From Geobacillus proteiniphilus (GTDB lineage Bacteria > Bacillota > Bacilli > Bacillales > Anoxybacillaceae), in the NCBI RefSeq assembly GCF_001908025.1, contig NZ_MQMG01000019.1, positions 1-54,824 on the forward strand: 54,824 nt of DNA, read 5' to 3'. Below the pieces are notes generated by a model. The model ran no database searches. It saw nothing but the letters and a program-made list of their open reading frames with translations, and was not told the DNA's origin. Position 1 is the first letter of the stretch; every line of letters starts with the position of its first letter. Shown piece by piece: positions 7,970 through 16,876 of this stretch. Both the position numbers and the translations under genes were made by a program.

Positions 7970-9103
7970 CTAGCGGCGGCGGTTGCGGTTGCGCAAGAAA
8001 GCGGGAATGTCAAGCGGATCTTCTGCTTGCCCCGAGCGGAGCGCCGCATAGTCTTGTATCGGCTCTTCGCGCTTTTCCCGCTTTGGCGCCGGCGCCGCTT
8101 TCGGCACAGTGCCGATGCCAATGCGCGGCGGCCGCGGCTGCGAAGCGACGTTTTCGTTGAATCCGGTCGCAATGACCGTCACGATGATCTCGTCCTTTAA
8201 GTTCTCATTAATAACGGAGCCGAAGATCATGTTCACTTCTTGGTCGGCCGCCGAAGCGACGATGTCGGCAGCCTCCTGCACTTCGTACAAACTTAAGTTC
8301 ATGCCGCCGGTGATGTTCATGAGCACCCCTTGCGCGCCGTCGATCGACGTCTCCAACAGCGGGCTGGAAATGGCTTTTTTTGCTGCCTCAGCAGCTCGGT
8401 TTTCGCCGCTGGCGATGCCAATACCCATCAATGCCGAACCTTTATTCGACATGATCGTCTTCACATCAGCGAAGTCAAGGTTGATCAACCCCGGCACGGC
8501 GATCAAATCGGAAATGCCTTGCACCCCTTGGCGCAATACGTTATCCGCTTCACGGAACGCCTCAAGCATCGGCGTATTTTTGTCGACAATCTCAAGCAAT
8601 CGATCGTTCGGAATGACGATGAGCGTATCGACCGCCTCTTTCATGGCGGCGATGCCGCTTGCGGCCTGCGTCGCCCGCTTGCGCCCCTCAAACGTAAACG
8701 GGCGCGTAACAACGCCGACCGTAAGCGCCCCTAACTCGCGCGCAATTTGGGCGATGACCGGGGCAGCGCCAGTTCCCGTGCCGCCGCCCATGCCAGCGGT
8801 GACAAACACCATATCGGCGCCGCGAAGCGCTTCTTCAATTTGCTCTTTGCTCTCCTCAGCTGCTTTTTTTCCAACTTCTGGGTTCGCCCCCGCGCCCAAG
8901 CCGCGTGTCAGCTTCGCCCCGATTTGCAGCTTGATCGGCGCCTTCGACAAGTTGAGCGCCTGTGCATCCGTATTGACCGCAATAAACTCTACACCTTGCA
9001 CCCCATGCTCAATCATCCGATTGACGGCGTTGTTGCCGCCGCCCCCGACTCCAATCACCTTGATCGTTGCCAACTGATCGACTGTTGTCTCAAACTCCAA
9101 CAT
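7970..9103 (-). CDS. ftsZ: Cell division GTPase FtsZ
   Basis: Tubulin-like GTPase that polymerises into the Z ring. The 377-residue product has the glycine-rich nucleotide loop [13 protein letters not shown] (about 18-30), the tubulin signature GGGTGTG at 106-112, and the T7 loop [10 protein letters not shown] that completes GTP hydrolysis in the next subunit. It ends in the conserved C-terminal peptide [13 protein letters not shown], which binds FtsA and SepF. ATG 9103 is 8 bases after AGGAGG; the TTG six bases earlier is too close. It directly follows ftsA. Confidence 0.98.
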   Translation of the reverse strand: MLEFETTVDQLATIKVIGVGGGGNNAVNRMIEHGVQGVEFIAVNTDAQALNLSKAPIKLQIGAKLTRGLGAGANPEVGKKAAEESKEQIEEALRGADMVFVTAGMGGGTGTGAAPVIAQIARELGALTVGVVTRPFTFEGRKRATQAASGIAAMKEAVDTLIVIPNDRLLEIVDKNTPMLEAFREADNVLRQGVQGISDLIAVPGLINLDFADVKTIMSNKGSALMGIGIASGENRAAEAAKKAISSPLLETSIDGAQGVLMNITGGMNLSLYEVQEAADIVASAADQEVNMIFGSVINENLKDEIIVTVIATGFNENVASQPRPPRIGIGTVPKAAPAPKREKREEPIQDYAALRSGQAEDPLDIPAFLRNRNRRR

Positions 9104-9130
9104 GGCCAAATCCTCCTAAAATTTCAATCT

Positions 9131-10399
9131 CTATTCAAAGAAAGAACCAAAAAATCTCTTGACCTTCTTCCCAAAATGGTCTTCTTTCTTTTTCGGTTTC
9201 GACTGCTGTTTTGGCGAGGAGCGCTCGACCGGCTCCACCGCAGCGGCAGCCGGGACCGTTTTCCCTTGCAGCTGCGCCTGCCGGTAGGCGAACTTGAGCA
9301 AGCCAACGCCGATCGTATACTGCGGGTCACGCACTCCGATATAATCCGGCATGGCAATGCGGACGCTCGTCCCTAAAACGACGTGGGCCAGCTCAAGCAA
9401 CCCTGGCATATTGGCGACGCCGCCGGTCAGCACATAGCCGCCGGGAAGATCGCGAAACCCGAGACGGCGCACTTCCTGCTGAACCATTTGCAAAATTTCT
9501 TCCAGCCTCGCCTCAATAATATCGGCGATCTCCAGCTGGCTGAACTGCTGGTGTTGATCGGTGCCCATAATCGGCACGCTGAACACTTCTTCCTCCGAAG
9601 CGTAGTCGTAAAACGCATGTCCGTGCTTCAGTTTGATTTTTTCGGCATCGTCCGTTGTCGTCCGCAATCCAATGGCCAAGTCTTTCGTAATGTGCTCCCC
9701 GCCGACCGGCAGCGAAGAGACAGCTTGCAACGCCCCTTGCTCGAAGACAGCGATCGTTGTCGAGCCGCCTCCTAGGTCAACGAGCGCCGCCCCTAGATGC
9801 CGCTCGTCATCGGACAGCACGAGCGAACCGGCCGCCAGCGGCTGAAGACAAATGTCGCTGATTTCCAAGCCTGCCCGCTCCACACAGCGAAGGAGATTAT
9901 GTAATACCGTCTTCGCACCGGTCACCATAGTGCCTTCCATTTCCAAGCGGACGCCAAGCATGCCGCGCGGATCATGAATGCCGTCCAATCCGTCGACGAT
10001 GAACTGGCGCGGAACGACGCCGATGATTTCCCGATCGGGAGGAATGGAGACGACTTGCGCGGCATCGATGACGCGGGCGACATCTTCATCGCTGATTTCC
10101 CGGTTTTCGCTCGCGACGGCGACGATGCCGTGGCAGTCATGGAGCTGAATATGGCTGCCGGCCACCCCGACGATCACGCGGCGGATCGATAAGCCGACCA
10201 TCCGCTCCGCTTGCTCGACGGCCCGTCTGATCGACTGCACCGTTTTATCTATATCAACAATCGCCCCTTTTTTGAGCCCTTCCGCTTTGACATTGCCCAC
10301 CCCGATAATGTTGATGGAGCTGCCTAGCATTTCCCCGATGATGACTTTCACGCTCGATGTTCCGACATCCAGGCTAACGACGATCTCATTGCTGCTCAT
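9131..10399 (-). CDS. ftsA: Actin-like cell division protein FtsA
   Basis: Actin-fold ATPase that tethers FtsZ to the membrane. The 422-residue product starts MSSNEIVVSLDVGTSSVKV, with phosphate-1 motif DVGTSSVK, phosphate-2 motif LVDLGGGSTTIAV and the adenosine motif GGYVLTGGVANMPG. It ends in an amphipathic helix (KKVKRFFGSFFE) that fits membrane anchoring. The start is ambiguous. ATG 10399 fits the family but has only a weak AGGCAG site. The frame stays open upstream through a hairpin and a strong GGAGG, so an N-terminal extension from a rare start cannot be excluded. Confidence 0.94.
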   Translation of the reverse strand: MSSNEIVVSLDVGTSSVKVIIGEMLGSSINIIGVGNVKAEGLKKGAIVDIDKTVQSIRRAVEQAERMVGLSIRRVIVGVAGSHIQLHDCHGIVAVASENREISDEDVARVIDAAQVVSIPPDREIIGVVPRQFIVDGLDGIHDPRGMLGVRLEMEGTMVTGAKTVLHNLLRCVERAGLEISDICLQPLAAGSLVLSDDERHLGAALVDLGGGSTTIAVFEQGALQAVSSLPVGGEHITKDLAIGLRTTTDDAEKIKLKHGHAFYDYASEEEVFSVPIMGTDQHQQFSQLEIADIIEARLEEILQMVQQEVRRLGFRDLPGGYVLTGGVANMPGLLELAHVVLGTSVRIAMPDYIGVRDPQYTIGVGLLKFAYRQAQLQGKTVPAAAAVEPVERSSPKQQSKPKKKEDHFGKKVKRFFGSFFE

Positions 10400-10418
10400 T
10401 TTTTGGCATCTGCCTACT

Positions 10419-10443
10419 AAAAACGCGCCGGTGCCGGCCGGCG
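10419..10443 (-). terminator. Terminator-like hairpin in the ftsA leader
   Basis: On the minus strand CGCCGG (10438-10443) and CCGGCG (10426-10431) form a 6-bp GC stem, then CG and TTTTT (10419-10423). It lies between a strong GGAGG site (about 10463-10467) and the ftsA ATG. It could act as an attenuator, or only as a structure in the leader. Confidence 0.45.
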
Positions 10444-10558
10444 TTTCAGTAAGCAGCGACACCTCCTTTTTTGGCTGAAATTTCCCATCTCTTTGTCTAT
10501 TTGGTCTATGTCTAGTTTGCGAGTTTCGCAACAACACTATATTTTGTTTTACCCCATA

Positions 10559-10588
10559 TAATTCAACACGCGAAAAGACTTTCCCTGT
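10559..10588 (-). promoter_or_regulatory. SigH-type promoter of ftsA-ftsZ
   Basis: On the minus strand ACAGGGAAA (10580-10588) and GTTGAATTA (10559-10567) are 12 bases apart. They match the SigH pattern RnAGGAwww ... RnnGAATww with one mismatch. B. subtilis ftsAZ also has a SigH promoter (P2) that raises FtsZ at the onset of sporulation. The call is by pattern only. Confidence 0.6.
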
Positions 10589-10595
10589 CTTTCGC

Positions 10596-10958
10596 CTAAC
10601 TTTTTTCGCGATTTTGCCGCCGCTTGGCCCACTCGGCAAGCCAAAGGCGGCGGATGATGGCGATGTTTTGAAACAAGCGGACGCCGAAGGCGAACACAGC
10701 CGCTAAATACAAGTCTACACCAAGATGCACCCCAAGAAAAGTTAAAGTTGCGGCCAGAACAATGTTGAAAAAAAACCCGGTTATAAATACGGTTTCGTCG
10801 TACGTCCGCTGCAGGTGGGCGCGCCATCCTCCTATTAATGTATCAAAGGCGGCTAAAATGGCAATCGACAAATAATTGGAATATTCATCGGGAACTTCCC
10901 AGCCGGCGAGAACGCCGATGGCAAACCCAAGAAGCAATCCAAAAAGCGGGAGCCACAT
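10596..10958 (-). CDS. sbp: Small basic membrane protein Sbp (DUF1290)
   Basis: A 120-residue membrane protein with three to four hydrophobic segments (about 2-20, 28-45, 57-75 and 80-98) and a basic C-terminus ending RRQNREKS. The LAGWEVPDEYSNYLSIAILAAFDTLIGG stretch (residues 18-45) is typical of DUF1290. Its function is unknown. It is conserved just upstream of ftsA in Bacillaceae and starts one base after ylxX ends, so it is probably in the same operon. Confidence 0.93.
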   Translation of the reverse strand: MWLPLFGLLLGFAIGVLAGWEVPDEYSNYLSIAILAAFDTLIGGWRAHLQRTYDETVFITGFFFNIVLAATLTFLGVHLGVDLYLAAVFAFGVRLFQNIAIIRRLWLAEWAKRRQNREKS

Positions 10959-10959
10959 G

Positions 10960-11676
10960 CTATTTCTCCTCCTTGCCGCCGTTCGCTGTCTCCATGTATT
11001 TCACATCAGGGCGGCTAGCCGCGGGCGGAATGACAACGAGCGGTTGAGGCTTGGATATTGACAGCTCCAAGTTTTCCACGGCGAAATCATCGCGAATCGG
11101 CGAAACGGCGAGCCCACTGTATAGCTTGTCCGCATCATCGGCGATTGCTCTCACTTCGACTGGCAGCCTCATTGAGCGGCTCCCGACTTTCGTTGCACCA
11201 TTGACCTCGCGAATGGCCGTCCGATTCGTCAGCCGCTCACCGTCGATGGCGATTTCTTTCGCCCCGTATTTGTTCAACTCATTCACTAACCGTTGCAATA
11301 GCTCAGGCGATACGGTAGCAACGGCCGGACCGACGTAGCCGGCCGACGAAAGCGGAGCGATCGTCAACACGAGACCGCTTCCTCTCACTTCTGTCAGCCC
11401 GGCTTCTTCCCTCAGCTCCGCGACCGTCGCCTCAAGCTCCGTGGCGCCGCCCGCCTCGTATTCCTGCCGGTAGCGGCGCAATATTTCCTCGTAACTCTCT
11501 AGCTCCTCAAGCAGCCGCTGTTCAAGCTTCTGCTCTTTCGTCAAATCGGCGCGCAGCTCCCAAATGTCGCGCGTGTCGCGCCCTTCCGGGGATAGCGTCG
11601 TCCGCAGTCCGACGGCCAGCATCACGCCGAATATGGCAGCTACGCCGGCAAAATAGAATTGACTTCTCCGTTCCAA
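10960..11676 (-). CDS. ylxX: DUF881 membrane-anchored protein YlxX
   Basis: A 238-residue protein with one N-terminal membrane segment (about 7-25), a coiled coil (about 38-80) and an extracellular DUF881 domain with the NELNKYGAKEIAIDGERL segment. The role is unknown; the family occurs in division clusters. TTG 11676 follows GGCGGTGAA at 8 bases. It is a paralogue of the adjacent ylxW product, sharing the NELxxxGAxAIxINGQRI-type core, so the pair arose by tandem duplication. Confidence 0.9.
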   Translation of the reverse strand: MERRSQFYFAGVAAIFGVMLAVGLRTTLSPEGRDTRDIWELRADLTKEQKLEQRLLEELESYEEILRRYRQEYEAGGATELEATVAELREEAGLTEVRGSGLVLTIAPLSSAGYVGPAVATVSPELLQRLVNELNKYGAKEIAIDGERLTNRTAIREVNGATKVGSRSMRLPVEVRAIADDADKLYSGLAVSPIRDDFAVENLELSISKPQPLVVIPPAASRPDVKYMETANGGKEEK

Positions 11677-11704
11677 TGCGCTTCACCGCCCTTTCCCGCC
11701 CGTT

Positions 11705-12409
11705 TTACGGCTGGGGCGCAAACACCGGATCCAACACGATAGCTCCTTGCTTTTCCACTTTTACGTCGATATGGTCTTCGACAAGTTCGTCGACGATGCC
11801 GCCGGGAAGCTCTAGAGCGGACATGAGCACGTCCGGATTGCCAATGGCCGAAATGACAAACGGGGCGGCATGCTGCGTCCCATCGACCTCAATGACTGGG
11901 CCGTTGCAGACGATATATGAACGGTGGGAAATGCGCTGTCCATTAATGGCGACCGCTTCGGCGCCGGAAATGAGCAGCTCGTGAACAACTTTCCATACGT
12001 GCTGTTCATGAACGATATAATCGGTAGCGCTCGCTTCAGAGGGGATATAAGAGGAATCGGAAAGGGTGACTGCTACACCTTTCCCTTTCACCCTCGCTTT
12101 TCCGACATGCATGCGCAGCTGTTCCGCTTCTTTTGCCAATCCGGCCTCGTTCGCCTGCTCCTCAGCCAGCTTCTTCTCCCATGCGGCCAGCTCCTCCTGC
12201 TTTTTGACAAGCTGCTGCTTGAGCGACCGGTTTTCTTTTTGCAAAGCAAGAAGCGCCGAGCGATATTCGTACTCTTTTTTCCACTCGCTGTCGCTCCATT
12301 CGCGGCGAGATGCTTCGTTTTTCGCATGTTGGTACGAAAACCCGAGCATGGCGCCGAAGATCAAGCAGATCAACGTCAGCAGGAGGCGGCTACGGGCTTG
12401 TCGTTTCAT
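11705..12409 (-). CDS. ylxW: DUF881 membrane-anchored protein YlxW
   Basis: A 234-residue protein: N-terminal membrane segment (about 8-27), a long coiled coil (about 35-100) and a C-terminal DUF881 domain with HELLISGAEAVAINGQRI. The function is unknown. ATG 12409 is chosen because GGAGG lies 6 bases upstream; another ATG six bases earlier touches the ribosome site. The start lies inside the 3' end of divIB (20-base overlap), which suggests coupled translation. Confidence 0.9.
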   Translation of the reverse strand: MKRQARSRLLLTLICLIFGAMLGFSYQHAKNEASRREWSDSEWKKEYEYRSALLALQKENRSLKQQLVKKQEELAAWEKKLAEEQANEAGLAKEAEQLRMHVGKARVKGKGVAVTLSDSSYIPSEASATDYIVHEQHVWKVVHELLISGAEAVAINGQRISHRSYIVCNGPVIEVDGTQHAAPFVISAIGNPDVLMSALELPGGIVDELVEDHIDVKVEKQGAIVLDPVFAPQP

Positions 12410-13175
12410 CGCCATCCTCCTTTTTCGGGGGGGTGTAAGGAACAAAATAGTTGCCGACTTCCAAATGAATGACTCCTTTGACGTTTCGGTCAAGCGCGGC
12501 GGCAATCGCCGGATAATGCGACAGCTTGTCCGCAAATTGCCGGATTGTCGCGCTTACTTCATAACCGTCATTCATGTAGACGATGACGCGGTCTTCATAT
12601 TCCCTAGTCGGCTTGTAGTGAATTTCCGACATGGCGCCCAGCACCGCCGCTGGCAGTTCGGCGAGCTGCCCCGTCATTTCAGCAATGGCGTCGCCGTCTT
12701 TCCAGCCGACTAACACTGGCGCATCGCTCGGAGCCGTCTTCGTCCCTTCCTGCTTTAACAGCCGCCCATTTTCTAGCAGCGGAAAAAACGTTTGCCGGTC
12801 ATACACATAAGCGATTCGCCGCCATTCGCGGACGTGGATGGCGATCGTGTTCGGCAGCTGTTTTTCCACTGTGGCCTCCTTAATTTCTGGATGGCGAGTG
12901 AGCTTTGCTTCCACGTTTTGTTCATTCACTTTCCAAAAGCTTGTCCGCTTTGTAATGCCGCTTAAACTGATGATGCGCTCCGCTGAGAGATGGCGGTTGC
13001 CGCTCACTTCCACATGCCTTACCGCACTGAGCGGCGATTGAAAGTAAAGGACGCACAAGATAAACAGAAAAAAGAAGAACAAGTACGCAATGAGCCGGCG
13101 GTTCGCTTTCTGGCGTCGCCGCTCCTTCAGTTTCGGCACGCGGTCCTCCAGGACGACGACTTTTCCTTTTTCCAT
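12390..13175 (-). CDS. divIB: Cell division protein DivIB (FtsQ)
   Basis: Bitopic division protein that works with FtsL and DivIC to activate septal peptidoglycan synthesis. The 261-residue product has a basic cytoplasmic tail (EDRVPKLKERRRQKANRR), a membrane segment at about 33-52, the POTRA domain (SAVRHVEVSGNRHLSAERII) and the FtsQ beta domain. ATG 13175 gives the family start MEKGKVVVLEDRVPK; a longer frame upstream shows no homology. In B. subtilis murG and murB lie directly upstream. Here divIB instead follows its own promoter and a hairpin leader. Confidence 0.94.
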   Translation of the reverse strand: MEKGKVVVLEDRVPKLKERRRQKANRRLIAYLFFFFLFILCVLYFQSPLSAVRHVEVSGNRHLSAERIISLSGITKRTSFWKVNEQNVEAKLTRHPEIKEATVEKQLPNTIAIHVREWRRIAYVYDRQTFFPLLENGRLLKQEGTKTAPSDAPVLVGWKDGDAIAEMTGQLAELPAAVLGAMSEIHYKPTREYEDRVIVYMNDGYEVSATIRQFADKLSHYPAIAAALDRNVKGVIHLEVGNYFVPYTPPKKEDGDETTSP

Positions 13176-13223
13176 CGCATTCCCCGCTTTCTTCTTCAAC
13201 GCCCGCGCTGAAACGATCGGTAT

Positions 13224-13250
13224 AAAAACAAACGGCATCCACTGCCGTTT
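13224..13250 (-). terminator. Hairpin in the divIB leader, terminator-like on both strands
   Basis: AAACGGCA (13230-13237) and TGCCGTTT (13243-13250) form an 8-bp stem with a five-base loop. On the minus strand it is followed by GTTTTTAT, and on the plus strand by CTTTGTTTTTT. It lies between the divIB promoter and the divIB start, a suitable position for attenuation. Confidence 0.55.
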
Positions 13251-13273
13251 CTTTGTTTTTTGCACTTGTTTTC

Positions 13274-13282
13274 ATTATATCA
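13274..13282 (-). promoter_or_regulatory. Extended -10 promoter of divIB
   Basis: On the minus strand TGATATAAT (13274-13282) is a perfect extended -10 element (TGnTATAAT). No good -35 box is present, as is often true of extended -10 promoters. It lies about 100 bases before divIB, just past the spoVE terminator. Confidence 0.55.
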
Positions 13283-13364
13283 CAAATAGAATGCAAGAGA
13301 GAGCCTGTTTTTATCGCATTTGCCGGCACCGTTCGACGATGGGCTGCGTTCGAGAGACGCCAAG

Positions 13365-13385
13365 AAAAAATGGCGGACATCCGCC
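13365..13385 (-). terminator. Intrinsic terminator of spoVE
   Basis: On the minus strand GGCGGA pairs with TCCGCC (13372-13377) around a two-base loop (closing pairs may open) and is followed by ATTTTTT. It lies 7 bases past the spoVE stop, so the mur-spoVE operon ends here. Confidence 0.8.
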
Positions 13386-13391
13386 GCTTGC

Positions 13392-14492
13392 CTAATAGCG
13401 GGCATGCCTGCTGATGTTAAGCAGCACGCCGATGGCCATAAGCATCAATGTCAGCGACGATCCGCCGTAGCTTAAAAACGGGAGGGTGATGCCGGTGACG
13501 GGCATCAATCCCGTCACAACGCCGATATTGATCATCACTTGAATGGCGATCATCGAAATAATGCCAAGCGCCAAAAAGCTTCCGTACAAGTCAGGGGCGC
13601 CAAGGGCGATGCGCACGCCGCGCCAAAGAAGAAGGGCAAAGAGCAGGAGGACGAGCGAACCGCCGATAAAGCCGAGCTCCTCAGCTAAAATGGCGAAAAT
13701 AAAGTCGGTTTGCGGCTCCGGCAAGTAAAAAAACTTTTGTCGGCTCTGCCCGAGCCCAAGGCCGAACAAGCCGCCCGGCCCAATGGCGTACAGCGACTGG
13801 ATGATTTGAAATCCGCTTCCGAGCGGATCTTCCCACGGGTTTAAAAACGATGTAATCCGCTTGATTCGATATGGAGCCGACAGGATCAGGGCGGCAAGCC
13901 CAGCGAGCCCCAATACGCCAAGCCCGGCAAAATGGCTGAGACGGGCGCCGGCGACGAAAATCATCGTCACGCACGTACCGACCATGACGGTGCCCGTCCC
14001 TAAGTCCGGCTGCAGCATAATCATGCCGAACGCAGCAAACACAAGCGCCAGCGCCGGCAACAACCCTTGTTTAAACGACGTAATTTTTTTTTGGTTTTCC
14101 GATAAATATTTGGCCAAAAAAGCGATCATGGCCAGCTTCATAAACTCGGACGGCTGGATCGAAAACGCCCCGACGCCGATCCAGCTGCGTGACCCGTTGC
14201 GAACCATGCCGATGCCGGGGATGAGCACAAGAACGAGCAACACAAAACAGACGCCAAGCAGCACTTTCGACCAGTCGCGCCACACCCAATAATCGATATT
14301 CATGACAAAAAACATAGCGATAATGCCGACACCCGCAAACAATAGTTGGCGCTTGGCGAAGAAAAACGAATCATTGAATTTGTATTCCGCCCAAATGGCG
14401 CTCGCGCTGTACACCATAATGAGTCCGATGGCCAAGAGCGAAAACGTCAAAATAATGAGCAAAAAATCCGGCGCAGACTTTTTCCGCGGCAA
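13392..14492 (-). CDS. spoVE: SEDS-family peptidoglycan polymerase SpoVE
   Basis: FtsW/RodA-type glycosyltransferase that polymerises lipid II; SpoVE makes spore cortex peptidoglycan with SpoVD. The 366-residue product has about ten membrane segments. SEDS signatures include RSWIGVGAFSIQPSEFMKL, FSIQPSE followed by QPDLGT, and LPFLSYGGSSL near the C-terminus. The TTG at 14492 follows GAGGTG at 7 bases. The place after murD identifies it as SpoVE; the second SEDS gene of the window (52528-53739) is ftsW. Confidence 0.93.
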   Translation of the reverse strand: MPRKKSAPDFLLIILTFSLLAIGLIMVYSASAIWAEYKFNDSFFFAKRQLLFAGVGIIAMFFVMNIDYWVWRDWSKVLLGVCFVLLVLVLIPGIGMVRNGSRSWIGVGAFSIQPSEFMKLAMIAFLAKYLSENQKKITSFKQGLLPALALVFAAFGMIMLQPDLGTGTVMVGTCVTMIFVAGARLSHFAGLGVLGLAGLAALILSAPYRIKRITSFLNPWEDPLGSGFQIIQSLYAIGPGGLFGLGLGQSRQKFFYLPEPQTDFIFAILAEELGFIGGSLVLLLFALLLWRGVRIALGAPDLYGSFLALGIISMIAIQVMINIGVVTGLMPVTGITLPFLSYGGSSLTLMLMAIGVLLNISRHARY

Positions 14493-14518
14493 TGCCCAAC
14501 ACCTCTATTTTCGTAAAC

Positions 14519-14548
14519 TAGAGGGAAAGGGCTGTCCCTTTCCCTCTA
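14519..14548 (-). repeat. Perfect 13-bp inverted repeat at the end of murD
   Basis: TAGAGGGAAAGGG (14519-14531) and CCCTTTCCCTCTA (14536-14548) form a 13-bp stem with a 4-base loop. It covers the murD stop codon and sits just before the spoVE ribosome site. There is no clear U-run, so an mRNA processing or partial attenuation role is more likely than termination. Confidence 0.8.
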
Positions 14549-15901
14549 TTTCAACTTATGCACGGCGTTGATAAAAATGTCCCCTCTCTCCTCGAAAGTT
14601 TTGTATTGATCCCAGCTGGCGCATGCTGGAGAGAGCAAAATGACGTCGCCCGGCTCGGAAAGCTCGAAAGCAACCGGGACGGCTTTTTCCACATTATCGA
14701 CATATCGGATCGTTTCTATTCCCGCTTTTTGGGCGATGCGGCCGATTTTGTCCGCCGTCTGGCCGAACAGCACGACCGCCTTCACCTGTTGCAAATACGG
14801 GAGGAGATCATCAAACTCATTGCCGCGGTCAAGCCCGCCGGCCAACAAAATGACCGGCTCGCCGGCAAACGCCGAAAGCGCCTTTTGCGTCGCTAAGATG
14901 TTCGTCGCCTTCGAATCGTTGTAAAACCGCCGGCCGTCAATTTCCGCCACATACTGAAGCCGATGTTTCACGCCGGAAAACGTCGCCAGCACTTGGCGGA
15001 TCGCCTCATCACTGGCGCCGGCCAGCTTGGCGGCCGCCACCGCCGCTAAAATGTTTTCCAAATTGTGCTGGCCAGGAAGAACGATGTCAGCGATTCTCAT
15101 AACTAGATCACCGCTCCAATAGATGGCGCCGTCTTGAACGTACGCCCCTTCGCCGAGAGGCTTCGTCGCCGAAAACAGCACTTTTTGCGATCGAACCGAT
15201 GAGGCAATGTCCATCACGAGCGGATCGTCGGCATTGACGACGGCATAATCGCGCTCCGTTTGGTTGCGGAAAATGTTCGCCTTTGCCGCTGCATACGCCT
15301 CTTTCGTTCCGTGGTAGTCCAAGTGGGCGTCGAAAATATTGAGCAAAACAGCAATGGCCGGGCGAAACTTGTCAATGCCGGCAAGCTGGAACGAAGACAG
15401 TTCCGTGACAAGCCATTGCCCCATCTTCGCTTCCCTCGCCACCTCGCAGGCGACAAGGCCGATGTTGCCGGCAAGCAGCGGATCTTGGCCGTCCGCTTTT
15501 AACATTTCATAAATGAGCGTCGTCGTCGTCGTTTTTCCGTTGGACCCGGTGATGCCGATAAACGGCCCTTCGGAAATGTGATAAGCAAGCTCCACTTCGG
15601 TCACGACCGGAAGCCCCTTCTCAAGCGCCTTTTTCACCATCGGGTTCGTGTACGGAATGCCCGGGTTTTTCACGACAAGGTCAAACGGCTCATCAAGCAG
15701 TTCAAGCGGATGGCCGCCGCAAACGACGCGAATGCCGAGCGGTTCAAGCTGCTTGGCCTCCATGTTTTCCGAAAGCGGCTTTTGATCATTGACGACGACC
15801 CTAGCGCCTAACTCCGCAAGAAGCCGAGCTGCCGCCGCTCCGCTTTTCGCCAATCCAATGACAAGCACACGACGATGTTGGTAAAAACGAGTCGGTTTCA
15901 A
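14546..15901 (-). CDS. murD: UDP-N-acetylmuramoyl-L-alanine--D-glutamate ligase
   Basis: Adds D-glutamate to UDP-MurNAc-L-alanine in the cytoplasm. The 451-residue Mur ligase has the N-terminal Rossmann domain ([17 protein letters not shown]), the ATP-binding P-loop [15 protein letters not shown] (about 115-129) and the C-terminal ligase domain with [23 protein letters not shown] 15901 overlaps the mraY stop (TAATTG), consistent with coupling in the murE-mraY-murD-spoVE operon. It matches the family in length and motifs. Confidence 0.96.
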   Translation of the reverse strand: MKPTRFYQHRRVLVIGLAKSGAAAARLLAELGARVVVNDQKPLSENMEAKQLEPLGIRVVCGGHPLELLDEPFDLVVKNPGIPYTNPMVKKALEKGLPVVTEVELAYHISEGPFIGITGSNGKTTTTTLIYEMLKADGQDPLLAGNIGLVACEVAREAKMGQWLVTELSSFQLAGIDKFRPAIAVLLNIFDAHLDYHGTKEAYAAAKANIFRNQTERDYAVVNADDPLVMDIASSVRSQKVLFSATKPLGEGAYVQDGAIYWSGDLVMRIADIVLPGQHNLENILAAVAAAKLAGASDEAIRQVLATFSGVKHRLQYVAEIDGRRFYNDSKATNILATQKALSAFAGEPVILLAGGLDRGNEFDDLLPYLQQVKAVVLFGQTADKIGRIAQKAGIETIRYVDNVEKAVPVAFELSEPGDVILLSPACASWDQYKTFEERGDIFINAVHKLK

Positions 15902-16876
15902 TTACATCCACACCTCGATATAAATTCCTAGCATCGCAAATAAAAGGCCGACGGCCCAAAACGTCACAACGATCCGCCATTCCGACCAGCCGACAAGCTC
16001 ATAATGATGATGAAGCGGACTCATGCGGAACACGCGCCGTCCTGTCGTTTTGAACGAAGCCACTTGAATGATGACCGACAGCGTCTCGATGACAAACACA
16101 CCGCCGATGATGACAAGCAACAGCTCAAGCTTCGTCAGGACAGCGACAGCGGCGATCGCCCCGCCAAGCGCGAGCGAGCCGGTGTCGCCCATAAACACTT
16201 TCGCCGGGTGGGCGTTAAACACTAAAAAGCCAAGCACGGCGCCAACAACGGCGACGCAAAATACGGCGACATCGTACTGGCCTTGATTCCAAGCCAAGAC
16301 GGCATAAGCGCCAAAGGCGATCGCTGCCGTTCCAGCAAGCAGCCCGTCAAGACCGTCGGTCAAGTTGACGGCGTTCGAGCCGCCGACAAGCATGAACAAC
16401 AAGAGCACGCCGTACGCCCAACCGAGGTCGACCGACCAATCGGCGCCGGGAATATGTAACGCCGTCGAAAAGCCGCTTTGGCGGTAGACGGCAAAAAAGA
16501 TGGCTGCGATAAGGAGCTGGCCGATAAATTTTTGCCGGCTTGTCAAGCCGAGATTTCGCTTCATCACGACTTTGATCATATCGTCGAGGAAGCCGAGCAC
16601 CCCATAGCCGACGGTGACCAACAGCAGCAAATACGTCCTCGTCGACAAGTCGGCGATTTTCGGCGTGATCCATAAGGTCGTCGCCACAATCGCCAACAAA
16701 ATCATGATGCCGCCCATCGTCGGCGTGCCTGATTTTTTTTGATGCGACTTCGGTCCTTCCTCGCGGATGCTTTGTCCGAATTTCAGCCGCCGCAAAAACG
16801 GGATGAACAGCGGGGACAACATGACGGTGATCAAAAAGGAAACCACCATCGCAATCACGATCACTCGTTCTGGCAT
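15902..16876 (-). CDS. mraY: Phospho-N-acetylmuramoyl-pentapeptide transferase MraY
   Basis: Makes lipid I by transferring phospho-MurNAc-pentapeptide to undecaprenyl phosphate at the inner face of the membrane. The 324 residues have about ten membrane segments. MraY signatures are seen: [19 protein letters not shown], the metal-binding DD in [21 protein letters not shown], and [12 protein letters not shown] near the C-terminus. Its start overlaps the end of the upstream small gene by 16 bases. Confidence 0.97.
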   Translation of the reverse strand: MPERVIVIAMVVSFLITVMLSPLFIPFLRRLKFGQSIREEGPKSHQKKSGTPTMGGIMILLAIVATTLWITPKIADLSTRTYLLLLVTVGYGVLGFLDDMIKVVMKRNLGLTSRQKFIGQLLIAAIFFAVYRQSGFSTALHIPGADWSVDLGWAYGVLLLFMLVGGSNAVNLTDGLDGLLAGTAAIAFGAYAVLAWNQGQYDVAVFCVAVVGAVLGFLVFNAHPAKVFMGDTGSLALGGAIAAVAVLTKLELLLVIIGGVFVIETLSVIIQVASFKTTGRRVFRMSPLHHHYELVGWSEWRIVVTFWAVGLLFAMLGIYIEVWM

